Source of the DNA: Nitrobacter sp035546855
GTDB taxonomy: Bacteria; Pseudomonadota; Alphaproteobacteria; Rhizobiales; Xanthobacteraceae
Direction: 5' to 3'
NCBI GenBank assembly: GCA_035546855.1
Contig: DASZVY010000033.1
Coordinates: 62,001 to 126,000 of the forward strand
Length of the DNA stretch: 64,000 nucleotides
Position 1 is the first letter of the stretch. Every line of letters starts with the position of its first letter. Under the pieces are notes generated by a model that worked only from the letters and a program-made list of their open reading frames with translations, had not been told where the DNA came from and made no database searches. Positions 9,477 through 19,950 of this stretch are shown here, one piece after another. The translations under genes and the position numbers were made by a program.

Positions 9477-10448
9477 CTATTTCACCTCGACATGCGCCGC
9501 CTTGATCATCGGCCACCACTTGGCAATTTCGGCCTTCTGCCAGGCGCCGAGCGCGTCGGGCATCAGCTTGTCGTCTGCAGGAACCGCAAGCCCCTGGTTT
9601 TCAAGCTGCTTGCGCACGGCAGGATCATGCATGGCGGCGACCGCAGCCGCGTTCAGCTTGGCGATGATATCCTTCGGCGTTCCTTTCGGCACCCATAACC
9701 CGGACCACAAGGTCATGTGGAAACCTTTCACACCGGCCTCGTCGGCGGTCGGAATCTCAGGCGCGGATGGCGCGCGTTTCTCGTCGGTCACCGCATAACC
9801 GCGAATGGTTCCTGCTCGCACCTGCGCGATCGAGTTGGAGAGCTGATCGACCATGAGGTCGATCTGACCCGCGATCAGATCGTTCATCGCGGGCGCCGTG
9901 CCGCGATAAGGCACGAACTGGAATTTCGCGCCGGTCAGGTTCTCGAAATAGATACCCGCGATGTGCGAACCCGATCCTGCGCCCGCGGTGCCGGCCGTGG
10001 GCGGCGTCGGCTTGGCCTTGATCCACGCGATCAATTCCTTGAGCGATTTTGCCGGCACTTTGTTATTGCTGACGACGATCATCGGGTTGCTCGGCAACAG
10101 CACGACCGGATCGAGATCCTTCAGGAGATCGTAGCCGAGCTTGTAGACCGCGCCGTTGGCGACGTGCGTGCCGAGGTGGCCGATGCTGACCGTGTAACCG
10201 TCGGGAGCCGCGTGGACCACACGGGCGACGCCGATGGAGCCGGCAGCCCCCGTGACGTTCTCGATCACGATGCTTTTGCCGAGCTTGGTCTCCATGAACT
10301 TGCCGAGAATGCGCGCCAGCGCATCGGTCGGTCCGCCCGCAGAGAACGGAACGACCATGGTGATCGTCCGCGACGGATAATCGTCGGCCGCCGCAGGACC
10401 GCCGAACCCCAGCAACGCAACCGCAGCGGCGAGAATCGCTCGTCTCAT
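9477..10448 (-). CDS. Tripartite tricarboxylate transporter substrate-binding protein (TctC/Bug family)
   Basis: A 323-residue periplasmic solute-binding protein. The signal peptide MRRAILAAAVALLGFGG ends in AAA near residue 21. Mature-protein family motifs follow: YPSRTITMVVPFSAGGPTD, the ligand loop GAAGSIGV, and VPYRGTAPAMNDLIAGQID. The family binds carboxylates or other small acids. The TctA and TctB membrane subunits are not in the window, so it is an orphan Bug protein whose ligand is unknown. I chose ATG 10448 because GGAG lies 10 bases upstream and the signal peptide begins there. It lies 49 bp after the threonine synthase-like gene, same strand. Confidence 0.9.
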   Translation of the reverse strand: MRRAILAAAVALLGFGGPAAADDYPSRTITMVVPFSAGGPTDALARILGKFMETKLGKSIVIENVTGAAGSIGVARVVHAAPDGYTVSIGHLGTHVANGAVYKLGYDLLKDLDPVVLLPSNPMIVVSNNKVPAKSLKELIAWIKAKPTPPTAGTAGAGSGSHIAGIYFENLTGAKFQFVPYRGTAPAMNDLIAGQIDLMVDQLSNSIAQVRAGTIRGYAVTDEKRAPSAPEIPTADEAGVKGFHMTLWSGLWVPKGTPKDIIAKLNAAAVAAMHDPAVRKQLENQGLAVPADDKLMPDALGAWQKAEIAKWWPMIKAAHVEVK

Positions 10449-10497
10449 TTCGTACACTCCATCACGTAGCGCAGGCCACACGACGGAGGCTTGCATA

Positions 10498-11739
10498 CTA
10501 GAATTGCGCGTAGTCGATCGGCTTATGACGATCAAGCGTCCGCGTGACCGGCGGCAACGGATACTTCAATCCGGTCGCGCAGTTGAAAAGCATCACGCGA
10601 TCGTTCTTGGAAACGCGACCGTCCATGAGGCTTTCCTTATAGGCAGCATAAGTTGCCGCGCCTTCAGGACACAACAACAATCCTTCCTCGCGCGAAACAT
10701 CATGCAACGCAGCAGAAATCTTCTCGTCGCTCACCGCAATCGCGAAACCTTTGCTCTCGCGCACGGCGCGCAGGATAAGAAAGTCTCCGACCGCCTGCGG
10801 CACGCGGATGCCGGATGCGATGGTGTGCGCATCTTCCCAACGCGGCGCGTGTTCTTCGCCCTTCTCGAAGGCGCGGACCATCGGTGCGCAGCCCTCGGCC
10901 TGCACCGCCACCATGCGCGGCCGCTTCGATCCGATGAAGCCGATCTTTTCGAGTTCGTCGAATGCCTTCCACATGCCGATCAGGCCGGTGCCGCCGCCGG
11001 TCGGATAGAAGATCACGTCGGGCACGTCCCAGCCGAGCTGTTCGGCCAACTCGAGGCCCATGGTTTTCTTGCCTTCGATGCGGTACGGCTCCTTCAGCGT
11101 CGAGGTGTCGAACCAGCCGACCTTGGCCTTGCCCTCACCGACGATCTTGCCGCAATCGTCGATCAATCCGTTGACGCGATAGACCGTCGCTCCCTGCAAC
11201 TCGATCTCGCTGACGTTGACCTCGGGTGTGTCGGCCGGACAGAAGATCGTGGTCTTGATGCCGCAATGGGTCGCATAGGCGGCGAGCGCCGCGCCGGCAT
11301 TGCCGTTGGTCGGCATCGCCATGTGCTTGATGCCAAGCGCCTTGGCCATCGACACCGCCATGACAAGACCCCGCGCCTTGAACGACCCGGTCGGCAGACG
11401 GCCTTCATCCTTCACGATGATTTCGCCGCCGCCGATTGCCTTGGCGATGCGCGGCAGCCGGATCAGCGGTGTCATGACTTCGCCGAGGCTGACGATGTCG
11501 CTGACTTTCCGCACCGGCAGCAGCTCGCGGTAGCGCCAAAGATCCGCTGGTCGCTGCGCCAGTGCGTCCTTGGTCAGCGCCTTCTTCACGCCGTCAAGGT
11601 CGTAACGCACCAGCAGCGGCTTGCCGGCCTTCGACAGGTTGTGAACCCGATCCGCTTCGTAGCGATCGCCCTCCATCGCACATTCCAGATGCGTGACAAA
11701 TGTCGGGCGCTCGATGGTCAGGTTGTCGTCGTCTTTCAC
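10498..11739 (-). CDS. Threonine synthase-like PLP-dependent enzyme
   Basis: A 413-residue fold-type II PLP enzyme. The PLP-binding lysine is K121 in TGSFKARG. The phosphate and substrate loops PTNGNAGAALAAYA and PTGGGTGLIGMWKAF are present, as is the C-terminal FNCATGLKYPLP. These fit the threonine synthase class of the diaminopropionate/threonine synthase group, which acts on O-phosphohomoserine. The start is GTG at 11739 with AAGG about 10 bases upstream, and homologues begin at the same place. It could be a second ThrC or a related lyase, since the genome may hold a canonical thrC elsewhere. It lies 20 bp after lpdA and may be read through from the PDH cluster. Confidence 0.82.
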   Translation of the reverse strand: MKDDDNLTIERPTFVTHLECAMEGDRYEADRVHNLSKAGKPLLVRYDLDGVKKALTKDALAQRPADLWRYRELLPVRKVSDIVSLGEVMTPLIRLPRIAKAIGGGEIIVKDEGRLPTGSFKARGLVMAVSMAKALGIKHMAMPTNGNAGAALAAYATHCGIKTTIFCPADTPEVNVSEIELQGATVYRVNGLIDDCGKIVGEGKAKVGWFDTSTLKEPYRIEGKKTMGLELAEQLGWDVPDVIFYPTGGGTGLIGMWKAFDELEKIGFIGSKRPRMVAVQAEGCAPMVRAFEKGEEHAPRWEDAHTIASGIRVPQAVGDFLILRAVRESKGFAIAVSDEKISAALHDVSREEGLLLCPEGAATYAAYKESLMDGRVSKNDRVMLFNCATGLKYPLPPVTRTLDRHKPIDYAQF

Positions 11740-11759
11740 GGGCGTTGCCTTTTCTTTTG

Positions 11760-13181
11760 TTAAATATTGAGAACGCGCCCGTAGGCGTCGAGCACCGCCT
11801 CCTTCATCATCTCCGAGAGCGTCGGATGCGGGAAGATGGTGTGCATCAATTCTTCTTCGGTGGTTTCGAGGTTCATCGCCACGACATAGCCCTGGATCAG
11901 TTCGGTGACCTCAGCGCCGATCATATGCGCGCCGAGCAGTTGCCCGGTCTTTTTGTCGAAGATCACCTTGACCAGGCCCTGATCCTCGCCGAGCGCGATG
12001 GCCTTGCCGTTGCCGACGAACGGGAAGCGGCCGACGCGGATGTCGCGTCCCTGCTCCTTCGCCTTCGCCTCCGTCAGGCCGACCGACGCCACCTGCGGAT
12101 GGCAATAAGTGCAGCCGGGGATAAGGTTCTTGTCCATGGCATGCGGATGCAGGCCCTTGATCGCCTCGACGCAGATGACGCCCTCGTGCTCGGCCTTGTG
12201 CGCCAGCATCGGCGGGCCGGCGACGTCGCCGATCGCGTAGATACCGGGCACATTGGTCTTGCAGGCCCCGTCGATCACGATGCAGCCGCGGTCGGTCCTG
12301 ACGCCGAGCTTCTCCAACCCAAGTCCTTCGATGTTGCCGACCACGCCGACCGCCGAAATCACCCGCTCGAACTCGGCCGTGACCGGCTTGCCCTTGCCGT
12401 CGTCGATGGTGGCGACGACGCTGTCGGCCTTCTTGTCGAGCTTGGTGACCTTGGTGCCGGTCATGATCTTGATGCCCTGCTTCTCGAACTGCTTGCGGGC
12501 CAATCCGGCAATCTCGGCATCCTCCACGGGAAGAATCTGCGGCAGCACCTCGACCACCGTGACCTCCGCGCCCATGGTGCGGAAGAACGAGGCAAACTCG
12601 ATACCGATGGCGCCGGAGCCGACCACCAGCAATGACTTCGGAATCCGGTCCGGCACCATCGCCTCGAAATAGGTCCAGACCAGCTTCTTGTCAGGCTCGA
12701 GCCCCGGCAACGCACGCGGCCGCGCGCCGGTGGCAACAATGATGTGCTTGGCCTGATAGCTGCCCTCGCCGAGCGCGCCCTTCGGCGCCTCGACGGCCGA
12801 TTTCTTCACGGTGATCTTGCCGGGCGCGTCGATGGCGGCTTCGCCCCATATCACGGCGACCTTGTTCTTTTTCATCAGAAAGCCGACGCCATCGTTGAGG
12901 CGCTTCGACACGCCGCGCGAGCGTTGCACCACCGCCTTCGGATCGTACGACACGTTGTCCGCCGACAGGCCGTAATTCTTGGCGTGCTTCATGTAGTAGT
13001 AGATCTCGGCCGAGCGCAGCAGCGCCTTGGTCGGGATGCAGCCCCAGTTCAGGCAGATACCGCCGAGATACTGTTTCTCGACGATCGCGACCTTGAAGCC
13101 GAGCTGCGCGGCGCGGATCGCGGTGACGTAGCCGCCGGGACCGGAACCGATGATGATGATGTCGAAGGATGTGTCAGCCAT
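11760..13181 (-). CDS. lpdA: Dihydrolipoyl dehydrogenase (E3)
   Basis: A 473-residue flavoprotein that re-oxidises dihydrolipoamide of the pyruvate dehydrogenase complex with NAD+. It shows the FAD-binding IIIGSGPGGYV at about 9-19, the redox-active disulfide C43-C48 in GGICLNWGCIPTKAL, the NAD-binding VVGSGAIGIEFAS, the FAD motif GIYAIGDVAGPPMLAHKA, and the C-terminal catalytic HPTLSEMM. The ATG at 13181 is used. A GTG two codons upstream is less likely. It is separated by 2 bp from the tautomerase gene and is the last E-component of the pdhA-pdhB-pdhC-lpdA cluster. Confidence 0.96.
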   Translation of the reverse strand: MADTSFDIIIIGSGPGGYVTAIRAAQLGFKVAIVEKQYLGGICLNWGCIPTKALLRSAEIYYYMKHAKNYGLSADNVSYDPKAVVQRSRGVSKRLNDGVGFLMKKNKVAVIWGEAAIDAPGKITVKKSAVEAPKGALGEGSYQAKHIIVATGARPRALPGLEPDKKLVWTYFEAMVPDRIPKSLLVVGSGAIGIEFASFFRTMGAEVTVVEVLPQILPVEDAEIAGLARKQFEKQGIKIMTGTKVTKLDKKADSVVATIDDGKGKPVTAEFERVISAVGVVGNIEGLGLEKLGVRTDRGCIVIDGACKTNVPGIYAIGDVAGPPMLAHKAEHEGVICVEAIKGLHPHAMDKNLIPGCTYCHPQVASVGLTEAKAKEQGRDIRVGRFPFVGNGKAIALGEDQGLVKVIFDKKTGQLLGAHMIGAEVTELIQGYVVAMNLETTEEELMHTIFPHPTLSEMMKEAVLDAYGRVLNI

Positions 13182-13183
13182 GT

Positions 13184-13567
13184 TCACATAACGTATTGCG
13201 CAAGCCCGTTGCCGAAGGACCAGTCTTCGGTCGTGACTTGCACCAGGTTGATGAAGACGTTGTTCGGCTTGAGTCCGGGCGCCTCGCCAAGCAGGGCGAC
13301 GATCTGCGCATAAAGCGCCTTCTTCTGTTCGACATGCCGCGTATTGCTGACCGTGAGCTGGATGACGACAAAATCGTCGTCCCTGACGATGTCCATATAG
13401 CTTCGGCTAAAATCGAAGTTTCCGGCGTCGTGCTCGTTGACGATGATGAAGCGATCCTCCTCCGGCACGTTGAACGTCTCTCGCATCGCGCGATAGACGC
13501 CGTCGCAGATCGCCTTCTTGTAGTGTGCCGGCTTTCCCTTCTGCAGGTCGATGCGCACCAGCGGCAT
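13184..13567 (-). CDS. Tautomerase-family protein inside the PDH operon
   Basis: A 127-residue protein starting MPLVRIDLQKG, with the N-terminal proline that serves as catalytic base in the 4-oxalocrotonate tautomerase/MIF superfamily. The length, the VVIQLTVSNTR segment, EQKKALYAQIV and the C-terminal VQVTTEDWSFGNG fit the longer Tautomerase_2 type rather than the roughly 60-residue 4-OT. The gene lies between pdhC (2-bp gap) and lpdA (2-bp gap), so it must be co-translated with the pyruvate dehydrogenase components. The substrate is unknown. Keto-enol isomerisation of a 2-oxo acid is a guess from context. Confidence 0.82.
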   Translation of the reverse strand: MPLVRIDLQKGKPAHYKKAICDGVYRAMRETFNVPEEDRFIIVNEHDAGNFDFSRSYMDIVRDDDFVVIQLTVSNTRHVEQKKALYAQIVALLGEAPGLKPNNVFINLVQVTTEDWSFGNGLAQYVM

Positions 13568-13569
13568 TG

Positions 13570-14937
13570 TCAAACCACCATCATGACGGGATTTTCGATC
13601 AGCTTCTTGAATGCGGTGATCAACTCGGCGCCGAGCGCGCCGTCGATGGCGCGATGATCGCAGGACAACGTCACGCTCATCATCGACGCCACCACGATCT
13701 GGCCGCCCCTCACCACCGCCCGATCCTCGCCGGTTCCGACGGCCAGGATCGAGGACTGCGGCGGGTTGATGACGGCGGTGAAATCCTTGATGCCGTACAT
13801 GCCGAGGTTCGACACCGACGACGTGCCGCCCTGATATTCCTGCGGCTTGAGCTTCTTGGCCTTGGCGCGCGCGGCAAGATCCTTCATCTCGTTGGAGATC
13901 GCCGATAGCGACTTGAGCTCGGCCTGACGGATAATCGGCGTGATCAGACCGAACGGCAATGCGACCGCGACGCCGATGTCCGAATGCGTGTGGCGCAGCA
14001 TTGCGGCTTCCGTCCACGACACATTCGCCTCGGGAATCTTCTGCAGCGCAAGCGCCATCGCCTTGATGACGAAGTCGTTGACCGAAAGCTTGTAGAGCGG
14101 CTTGCCGTCCTTGGTCTTGCCGGCCGCGGCGTTGATGTCCTCGCGCGCGGCGTTCAGCTTGCCGAGGTCGCAATCCACAGTGAGGTAGAACGTCGGCATC
14201 GAATTCGTCGCGGCGGTCAGGCGCTGCGCGATGGTGCGACGCATGGAATCGTGCGGAATGCTCTCGTAGCTGCCCTCGTCGTACAGCGCGAGAATCTGCT
14301 GATCGGACATCGCGGGCGCGCCGACGGCCGCAGCAGCGCCACCCGCAGCGGCAGCCGGCGACTTCAGTCCCTTGCCGGCTTTGGCATCCGCGACGTCGCG
14401 CGCGACGATACGTCCGTGGGGGCCCGAGCCGGTGATGCGCAACAACTCAATGCCGGCCTCCTTCGCCAGCCTGCGGGCGAGCGGCGACGAGAAGATGCGG
14501 GCGTGTCCGTTGGCCTGCGACGGCGCAGCCTGCTGCGGAGCCGCAGCCTTGGCCGGTGCTGCTGGAGCGGCGGAAGGCGCCGGAGCCTTTGGTGCAGCAC
14601 TCTCCTTTGGCGTTTCGGATTTGGCTTCCGCCTTTGGCTCCGCTTTCGCTTCGGCCTTGGCCGGAGCGGCCGCTCCCGCCGCCTTGATGTCCTCGCCGTC
14701 GCCGGCGAGCACCGCGATCACATCGTTGACCGGCACGTCGGCCGTGCCCTCGGGCACCAGAATTTTCGCAAGCGTGCCTTCATCGACGGCTTCGACTTCC
14801 ATCGTCGCCTTGTCGGTCTCGATCTCGGCGATCACGTCACCGGACTTGACCTTGTCGCCTTCTTTCTTGAGCCACTTGGCAAGGTTGCCCTTCTCCATCG
14901 TCGGCGACAGCGCGGGCATGAGAATGTTGATCGGCAT
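13570..14937 (-). CDS. pdhC: Dihydrolipoamide acetyltransferase, E2 of pyruvate dehydrogenase
   Basis: A 455-residue core subunit that moves the acetyl group from lipoyl-lysine to CoA. It has a single lipoyl domain at 1-80 with K43 in ETDKATME, then an Ala/Pro/Lys-rich linker at about 85-155. The E3/E1-binding domain follows at about 157-200 (SSPLARRLAKEAG and GSGPHGRIVARDV). The acyltransferase domain ends with the active-site SCDHRAIDGALGAE, with the catalytic His in DHRAIDG. It ends NPVMMVV. It follows pdhB by 18 bp. Its lipoyl domain is nearly the same as that at the N-terminus of PdhB. Confidence 0.96.
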   Translation of the reverse strand: MPINILMPALSPTMEKGNLAKWLKKEGDKVKSGDVIAEIETDKATMEVEAVDEGTLAKILVPEGTADVPVNDVIAVLAGDGEDIKAAGAAAPAKAEAKAEPKAEAKSETPKESAAPKAPAPSAAPAAPAKAAAPQQAAPSQANGHARIFSSPLARRLAKEAGIELLRITGSGPHGRIVARDVADAKAGKGLKSPAAAAGGAAAAVGAPAMSDQQILALYDEGSYESIPHDSMRRTIAQRLTAATNSMPTFYLTVDCDLGKLNAAREDINAAAGKTKDGKPLYKLSVNDFVIKAMALALQKIPEANVSWTEAAMLRHTHSDIGVAVALPFGLITPIIRQAELKSLSAISNEMKDLAARAKAKKLKPQEYQGGTSSVSNLGMYGIKDFTAVINPPQSSILAVGTGEDRAVVRGGQIVVASMMSVTLSCDHRAIDGALGAELITAFKKLIENPVMMVV

Positions 14938-14955
14938 GATTTGAGCCCCGCGTTA

Positions 14956-16365
<1,410 letters not shown>

Positions 16366-16390
16366 GATTGCTCCGGATCGGCTTGCGCGC

Positions 16391-17413
16391 TCAGCGATAG
16401 ATGTCGGTGTAAAGTTCGGCGACGTCCGGCTCGGGATCGTGCTGGGCGAAATCCGCCGCCGCGTTGACGATGTCACGCACTTCGGCGTCGATCTTCTTCA
16501 ATTCGTCCTCACTGACCTTGGCCGCCAGCAGGCGATTGCGGACCTGCTCGATCGGGTCGGAATCGTGACGCACCTTGTCGACTTCCTCGCGGGTCCGATA
16601 CTTCGCGGGATCGGACATCGAGTGGCCGCGATAGCGGTAGGTCTGCATTTCCAGGATATACGGCCCGTTGCCCTCGCGGCACCACTTCACCGCTTTCTCG
16701 CCGGCCGCCTTCACCGCGCGTACGTCCATACCGTCGACCTGTTCGCCCGGAATATTGAAGGACACGCCGCGCTTGGAAAAATCCTGCTGCGCCGACGACC
16801 GGCTGACCGAGGTGCCCATGGCATACCGGTTGTTCTCGATCACGTAGACGGCCGGGAGCTTCCAGAGTTCCGCCATGTTGAAGCTCTCATAGACCTGGCC
16901 CTGGTTCGCCGCGCCGTCGCCGAAATAGACGACGGCGACGTTGTCGTTCCCGCGATAGCGATTGGCGAAAGCGAGTCCGGTGCCAAGCGACACCTGCGCG
17001 CCGACGATGCCGTGGCCGCCGTAGAAGTGCTTCTCCTTGCTGAACATGTGCATGGAGCCGCCCTTGCCGCGAGAATAGCCCCCGCGCCGCCCGGTGAGTT
17101 CGGCCATCACGCCCTTGGCTTGCATGCCGGTCGCCAGCATGTGCCCGTGATCGCGGTATCCGGTGATGACTTCATCGCCCGGCTTGAGCACCATCTGCAT
17201 CCCGACGACGATGGCTTCCTGGCCAATGTAAAGATGGCAGAAGCCGCCGATCGCGCCCATGCCGTAAAGCTGGCCGGCCTTTTCCTCGAAGCGCCGGATC
17301 AACAGCATGTCGCGGAGCGCCTGCAAATCCTGCTCACGGGTGAATTCAGGGGGAGACGCGCTTTTCGCGCCGTTGCTTGACGCCTGCGCAGAACTCTTTT
17401 TCGGTGCGGCCAT
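16391..17413 (-). CDS. pdhA: Pyruvate dehydrogenase E1 alpha subunit
   Basis: A 340-residue ThDP-dependent E1-alpha that decarboxylates pyruvate and acetylates lipoyl groups with PdhB. The ThDP/Mg motif runs from GDGAANQGQVYESF at about 165-178 to IENN at 192-195. The phosphorylation-loop-like YRYRGHSMSDP and the substrate-site YRDHGH (86-91) are present. The N-terminal 22 residues are a Lys/Ser/Ala-rich tail. It is first of the pdhA-pdhB-pdhC-(tautomerase)-lpdA run, with about 200 bp upstream before ftsB where a promoter probably lies. No operator was recognised there. Confidence 0.96.
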   Translation of the reverse strand: MAAPKKSSAQASSNGAKSASPPEFTREQDLQALRDMLLIRRFEEKAGQLYGMGAIGGFCHLYIGQEAIVVGMQMVLKPGDEVITGYRDHGHMLATGMQAKGVMAELTGRRGGYSRGKGGSMHMFSKEKHFYGGHGIVGAQVSLGTGLAFANRYRGNDNVAVVYFGDGAANQGQVYESFNMAELWKLPAVYVIENNRYAMGTSVSRSSAQQDFSKRGVSFNIPGEQVDGMDVRAVKAAGEKAVKWCREGNGPYILEMQTYRYRGHSMSDPAKYRTREEVDKVRHDSDPIEQVRNRLLAAKVSEDELKKIDAEVRDIVNAAADFAQHDPEPDVAELYTDIYR

Positions 17414-17585
17414 GTCAAATCCGGATGAGAGGACGAAAGAGAAGGACTATGTCTCTCTAGCCCAACTCAGACCGCCTTGAAAGCAGCGCGTGATACAGCG
17501 CGCGAAGCCGTCTCGCAGTGCAGCGAAGCAGCGCAACTTTCGCAACCGAAACGTCCTGTTTTTGAAATTTGCATGACGCGACTTC

Positions 17586-17602
17586 GGCCCGCGCGACGGG
17601 CC
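17586..17602 (-). terminator. Hairpin after ftsB, possible terminator
   Basis: GGCCCG at 17586-17591 and CGGGCC at 17597-17602 form a GC-rich 6-bp stem with a 5-base loop, 12 bases past the ftsB stop. No U-run follows on the minus strand. Confidence 0.3.
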
Positions 17603-17614
17603 AAACGCCAGCCG

Positions 17615-17932
17615 TCATTTCGGCTTGGTTACAAGAACCAAGTCCCGCGGATTGACGTAGTCGAGCTGATAGCGAATGCGCTCATCGAGCATGTCCGGAT
17701 CGATTCCGTCGGCCCGCAGCAGAGAGACGCGTTGCTCGCCCTCGGCGCGCTCCTTCTTGAGCCGCGCCAACTCCGATGTCAGCGCGATAATCTCCTGATC
17801 GAGCTCCTGACGGGCATTGAGGCCGTATTTGCCCGTATAGGCATTGACCCCGAAATAGCCGACGGCCATGGCAGCCATCGTATACAGGGCAACACCGGTC
17901 AACAGCGATTTGAGGCGGGCGCGAGAGACCAT
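17615..17932 (-). CDS. ftsB: Septum formation initiator family protein, FtsB-like
   Basis: A small bitopic protein of 105 residues. It has a basic N-terminus (MVSRARLK), one hydrophobic segment at about 9-30 and a periplasmic coiled coil at about 40-72 (ARQELDQEIIALTSELARLK and KERAEGEQRV). A short conserved C-terminal domain follows (DMLDERIRYQLDYVNPRDLVLV). This matches DivIC/FtsB proteins, which bridge FtsL and FtsQ at the divisome. In related genomes this gene lies between eno and pdhA. Here pdhA is adjacent downstream but eno is 7.5 kb upstream. Confidence 0.88.
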   Translation of the reverse strand: MVSRARLKSLLTGVALYTMAAMAVGYFGVNAYTGKYGLNARQELDQEIIALTSELARLKKERAEGEQRVSLLRADGIDPDMLDERIRYQLDYVNPRDLVLVTKPK

Positions 17933-17997
17933 GCCGCACGATGCGACGGTCCGGTTAATGCATCGCTAAGAACAGGACCGCGCAACGACGCGAGCGG

Positions 17998-18555
17998 CTA
18001 TTTCTTCTGCTGAGCGACCCAGGCGGCGAAAGCCTTGATGTAGGTTTCCAGAAACTCGCGCAAGGACGCCTTGACCAGATCGCCGTTGTCGTCGAACGCA
18101 TCGCCGATCCCGCCGACATAGGCCTCCGGCTGCTGCAGCACCGGGATGTTGAGGAAGGCCAGCATCTGGCGCAGATGGTGGTTGGCGCCGAACCCGCCCA
18201 TGGCACCCGGAGAATTGCTGATAACGCCGCCCGGCTTGCCGTTGAAGACGCTATGTCCATACGGGCGCGACCCGACATCGATCGCATTCTTCAGAACGCC
18301 GGGAACGGAGCGATTGTATTCCGGGGTGACAAACAGGACCGCGTCCGCCTTCTTGACCCGCTCGCGGAAACTGACCCAATCGGCCGGCGGCGTGGCCTCC
18401 AGATCCTGATTGTAGAACGACAGCCCTTCGAGCGTGATGACGTCGAGCTTGAGCGAGGGCGGCGCGAGCTTCGCCAGCGCCTTGGCAAGTTTCAGCGAAA
18501 ACGACTCCTTGCGAAGGCTGCCGACGATGACGGCGACGGTATGGGGTGATGTCAT
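17998..18555 (-). CDS. NADPH-dependent FMN reductase (flavodoxin-like)
   Basis: A 185-residue protein with the flavodoxin-like fold of the ChrR/YieF/SsuE group. The phosphate-binding loop GSLRKESFS lies at about 12-20. The FMN-contact motif TPEYNRSVPGVLKNAID is at about 80-96, and SPGAMGGFGANHHLR follows. Members reduce quinones, azo dyes or chromate using NAD(P)H. The physiological substrate here is unknown. ATG 18555 is chosen because GAGGA lies 7 bases upstream. A TTG two codons earlier is unlikely. It is the first gene of the accessory block that separates ftsB from eno. Confidence 0.9.
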   Translation of the reverse strand: MTSPHTVAVIVGSLRKESFSLKLAKALAKLAPPSLKLDVITLEGLSFYNQDLEATPPADWVSFRERVKKADAVLFVTPEYNRSVPGVLKNAIDVGSRPYGHSVFNGKPGGVISNSPGAMGGFGANHHLRQMLAFLNIPVLQQPEAYVGGIGDAFDDNGDLVKASLREFLETYIKAFAAWVAQQKK

Positions 18556-18670
18556 GAACAAATCCTCTGATTGCAGTCGGACGGTCGATCCTACGGCAAC
18601 CTAGCTGCTGCCTATAAAGATGCAAGTGCATCAATTTGTTGATCACGGCCCGATCACGGGAAATTATCGA

Positions 18671-19819
18671 TCATTCCGCGGCGGTCGCACGCGAACTTCC
18701 CGAGGCCAGATCGTTGTGCTGGCCGAGTTTCGGCGCATCTGAACGCGGATGCGGGCGTTCGCCGTCGAACACGATCGGCAGTCCCACCACGTCGAGATCG
18801 GTGCCGGGCAAACGCCGCAACAAGTCGGCTGCCTTGAGCTGTTCCGTCTTCGACAGTTCGGGAACGTCGTTCACCGGACTGCAGGGCACGCCGACCGCTT
18901 CCAGCGCGGCCATCCATTCGGCGCGCGATCGCGTGGCCAGCACCGGCTTCATCAGATCGATCAGGGCATAACGGTTGGCAGCCCGGTCGCGCACCCGCAC
19001 GAAGCGCGGATCGCTCGTCCATTCGGGATGGTCGAGCACGGCGGCACACTTCGCGAACAGGCGATCGTTGCCGGCGGCGATGCAGATCGGCCGGTCGGCG
19101 GTCTCGAACACCTGATACGGCACGAGCGTGAAGCTCGCGCCGCCATGCCGCTGCGGCGCGTTGCCGGTGTGCAAATAGTTGTTGAGCGGTCCTTCGACCC
19201 AGGCCACGGCGCTGTCGAACAGCGCGGTATCGATGACACAGCCCTTGCCGGTGTGGTGGCGCGCCTGCAACGCCCCGAGCGCACCGATCACGCACCACTG
19301 CGCGGTGGCGCGATCGTTGATCGCAGGCGCACAGAAGGTCGGCGGATCGTCGGGCCGGCCGGTGAGCGACATCACCCCGCCATAGGCCTGCAGCAACGGA
19401 TCGAAACCGGGCGCCTCGCGCAGCGGGCCCTTGGGGCCGAACGCCCACACCGAGCAGTAGATCAGCCGCGGATTGACCGCGCACATGACGTCGGGGCCGA
19501 TGCCGCATTCGGCCACGACGCCCGAGCGCAGATTCTGGATCAGGATGTCGGCATCCGCCACCAGCCGCTTCAGCTTGGCGACATCGTCCGGGTTCTTGAT
19601 ATCGAGCGTCACCGATTTCTTGTTGCGGTTCATCGAATGGAACAGCATGGAGTCGCCATCGATGAAGGGCGGTCCCCAGGCCCGCGCGTCGTCGCCGCCG
19701 TCGTGCTTTTCGATCTTGATGACATCAGCGCCCATGTCGCCGAGGATCATGCCGGCCATCGGGCCCGCGACCGCCTGCCCGATTTCAATGACCTTGATGC
19801 CATCAAGCGGTCCGCTCAT
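18671..19819 (-). CDS. Class III CoA-transferase (CaiB/BaiF family)
   Basis: A 382-residue family III CoA-transferase moving CoA between carboxylates, with the catalytic aspartate expected at about D140 in the conserved PGFDPLLQAYGG. Other family landmarks are GIKVIEIGQAVAGPMAG, LGDMGADVIKIEK near the N-terminus, RNKKSVTLDIKN, and VPCSPVNDV in the small domain. The substrate cannot be named. The start is ATG 19819 (MSGPLDGIKVIEIG); the in-frame extension to 19867 lacks family similarity. No acyl-CoA dehydrogenase or hydratase is adjacent to suggest a pathway. Confidence 0.9.
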   Translation of the reverse strand: MSGPLDGIKVIEIGQAVAGPMAGMILGDMGADVIKIEKHDGGDDARAWGPPFIDGDSMLFHSMNRNKKSVTLDIKNPDDVAKLKRLVADADILIQNLRSGVVAECGIGPDVMCAVNPRLIYCSVWAFGPKGPLREAPGFDPLLQAYGGVMSLTGRPDDPPTFCAPAINDRATAQWCVIGALGALQARHHTGKGCVIDTALFDSAVAWVEGPLNNYLHTGNAPQRHGGASFTLVPYQVFETADRPICIAAGNDRLFAKCAAVLDHPEWTSDPRFVRVRDRAANRYALIDLMKPVLATRSRAEWMAALEAVGVPCSPVNDVPELSKTEQLKAADLLRRLPGTDLDVVGLPIVFDGERPHPRSDAPKLGQHNDLASGSSRATAAE

Positions 19820-19950
19820 CGCGTCTCTCCCGTTCGTGTTTCCTGGCGCAGCGTTCGACCGCCACACGCTCCGTCAGTGTCCTCGCGCGGGCGCGCGAAG
19901 GCAAGACACGGCTTTCGCAGACGCGTCCCGCCGCGGCGGAATATCCGGGG

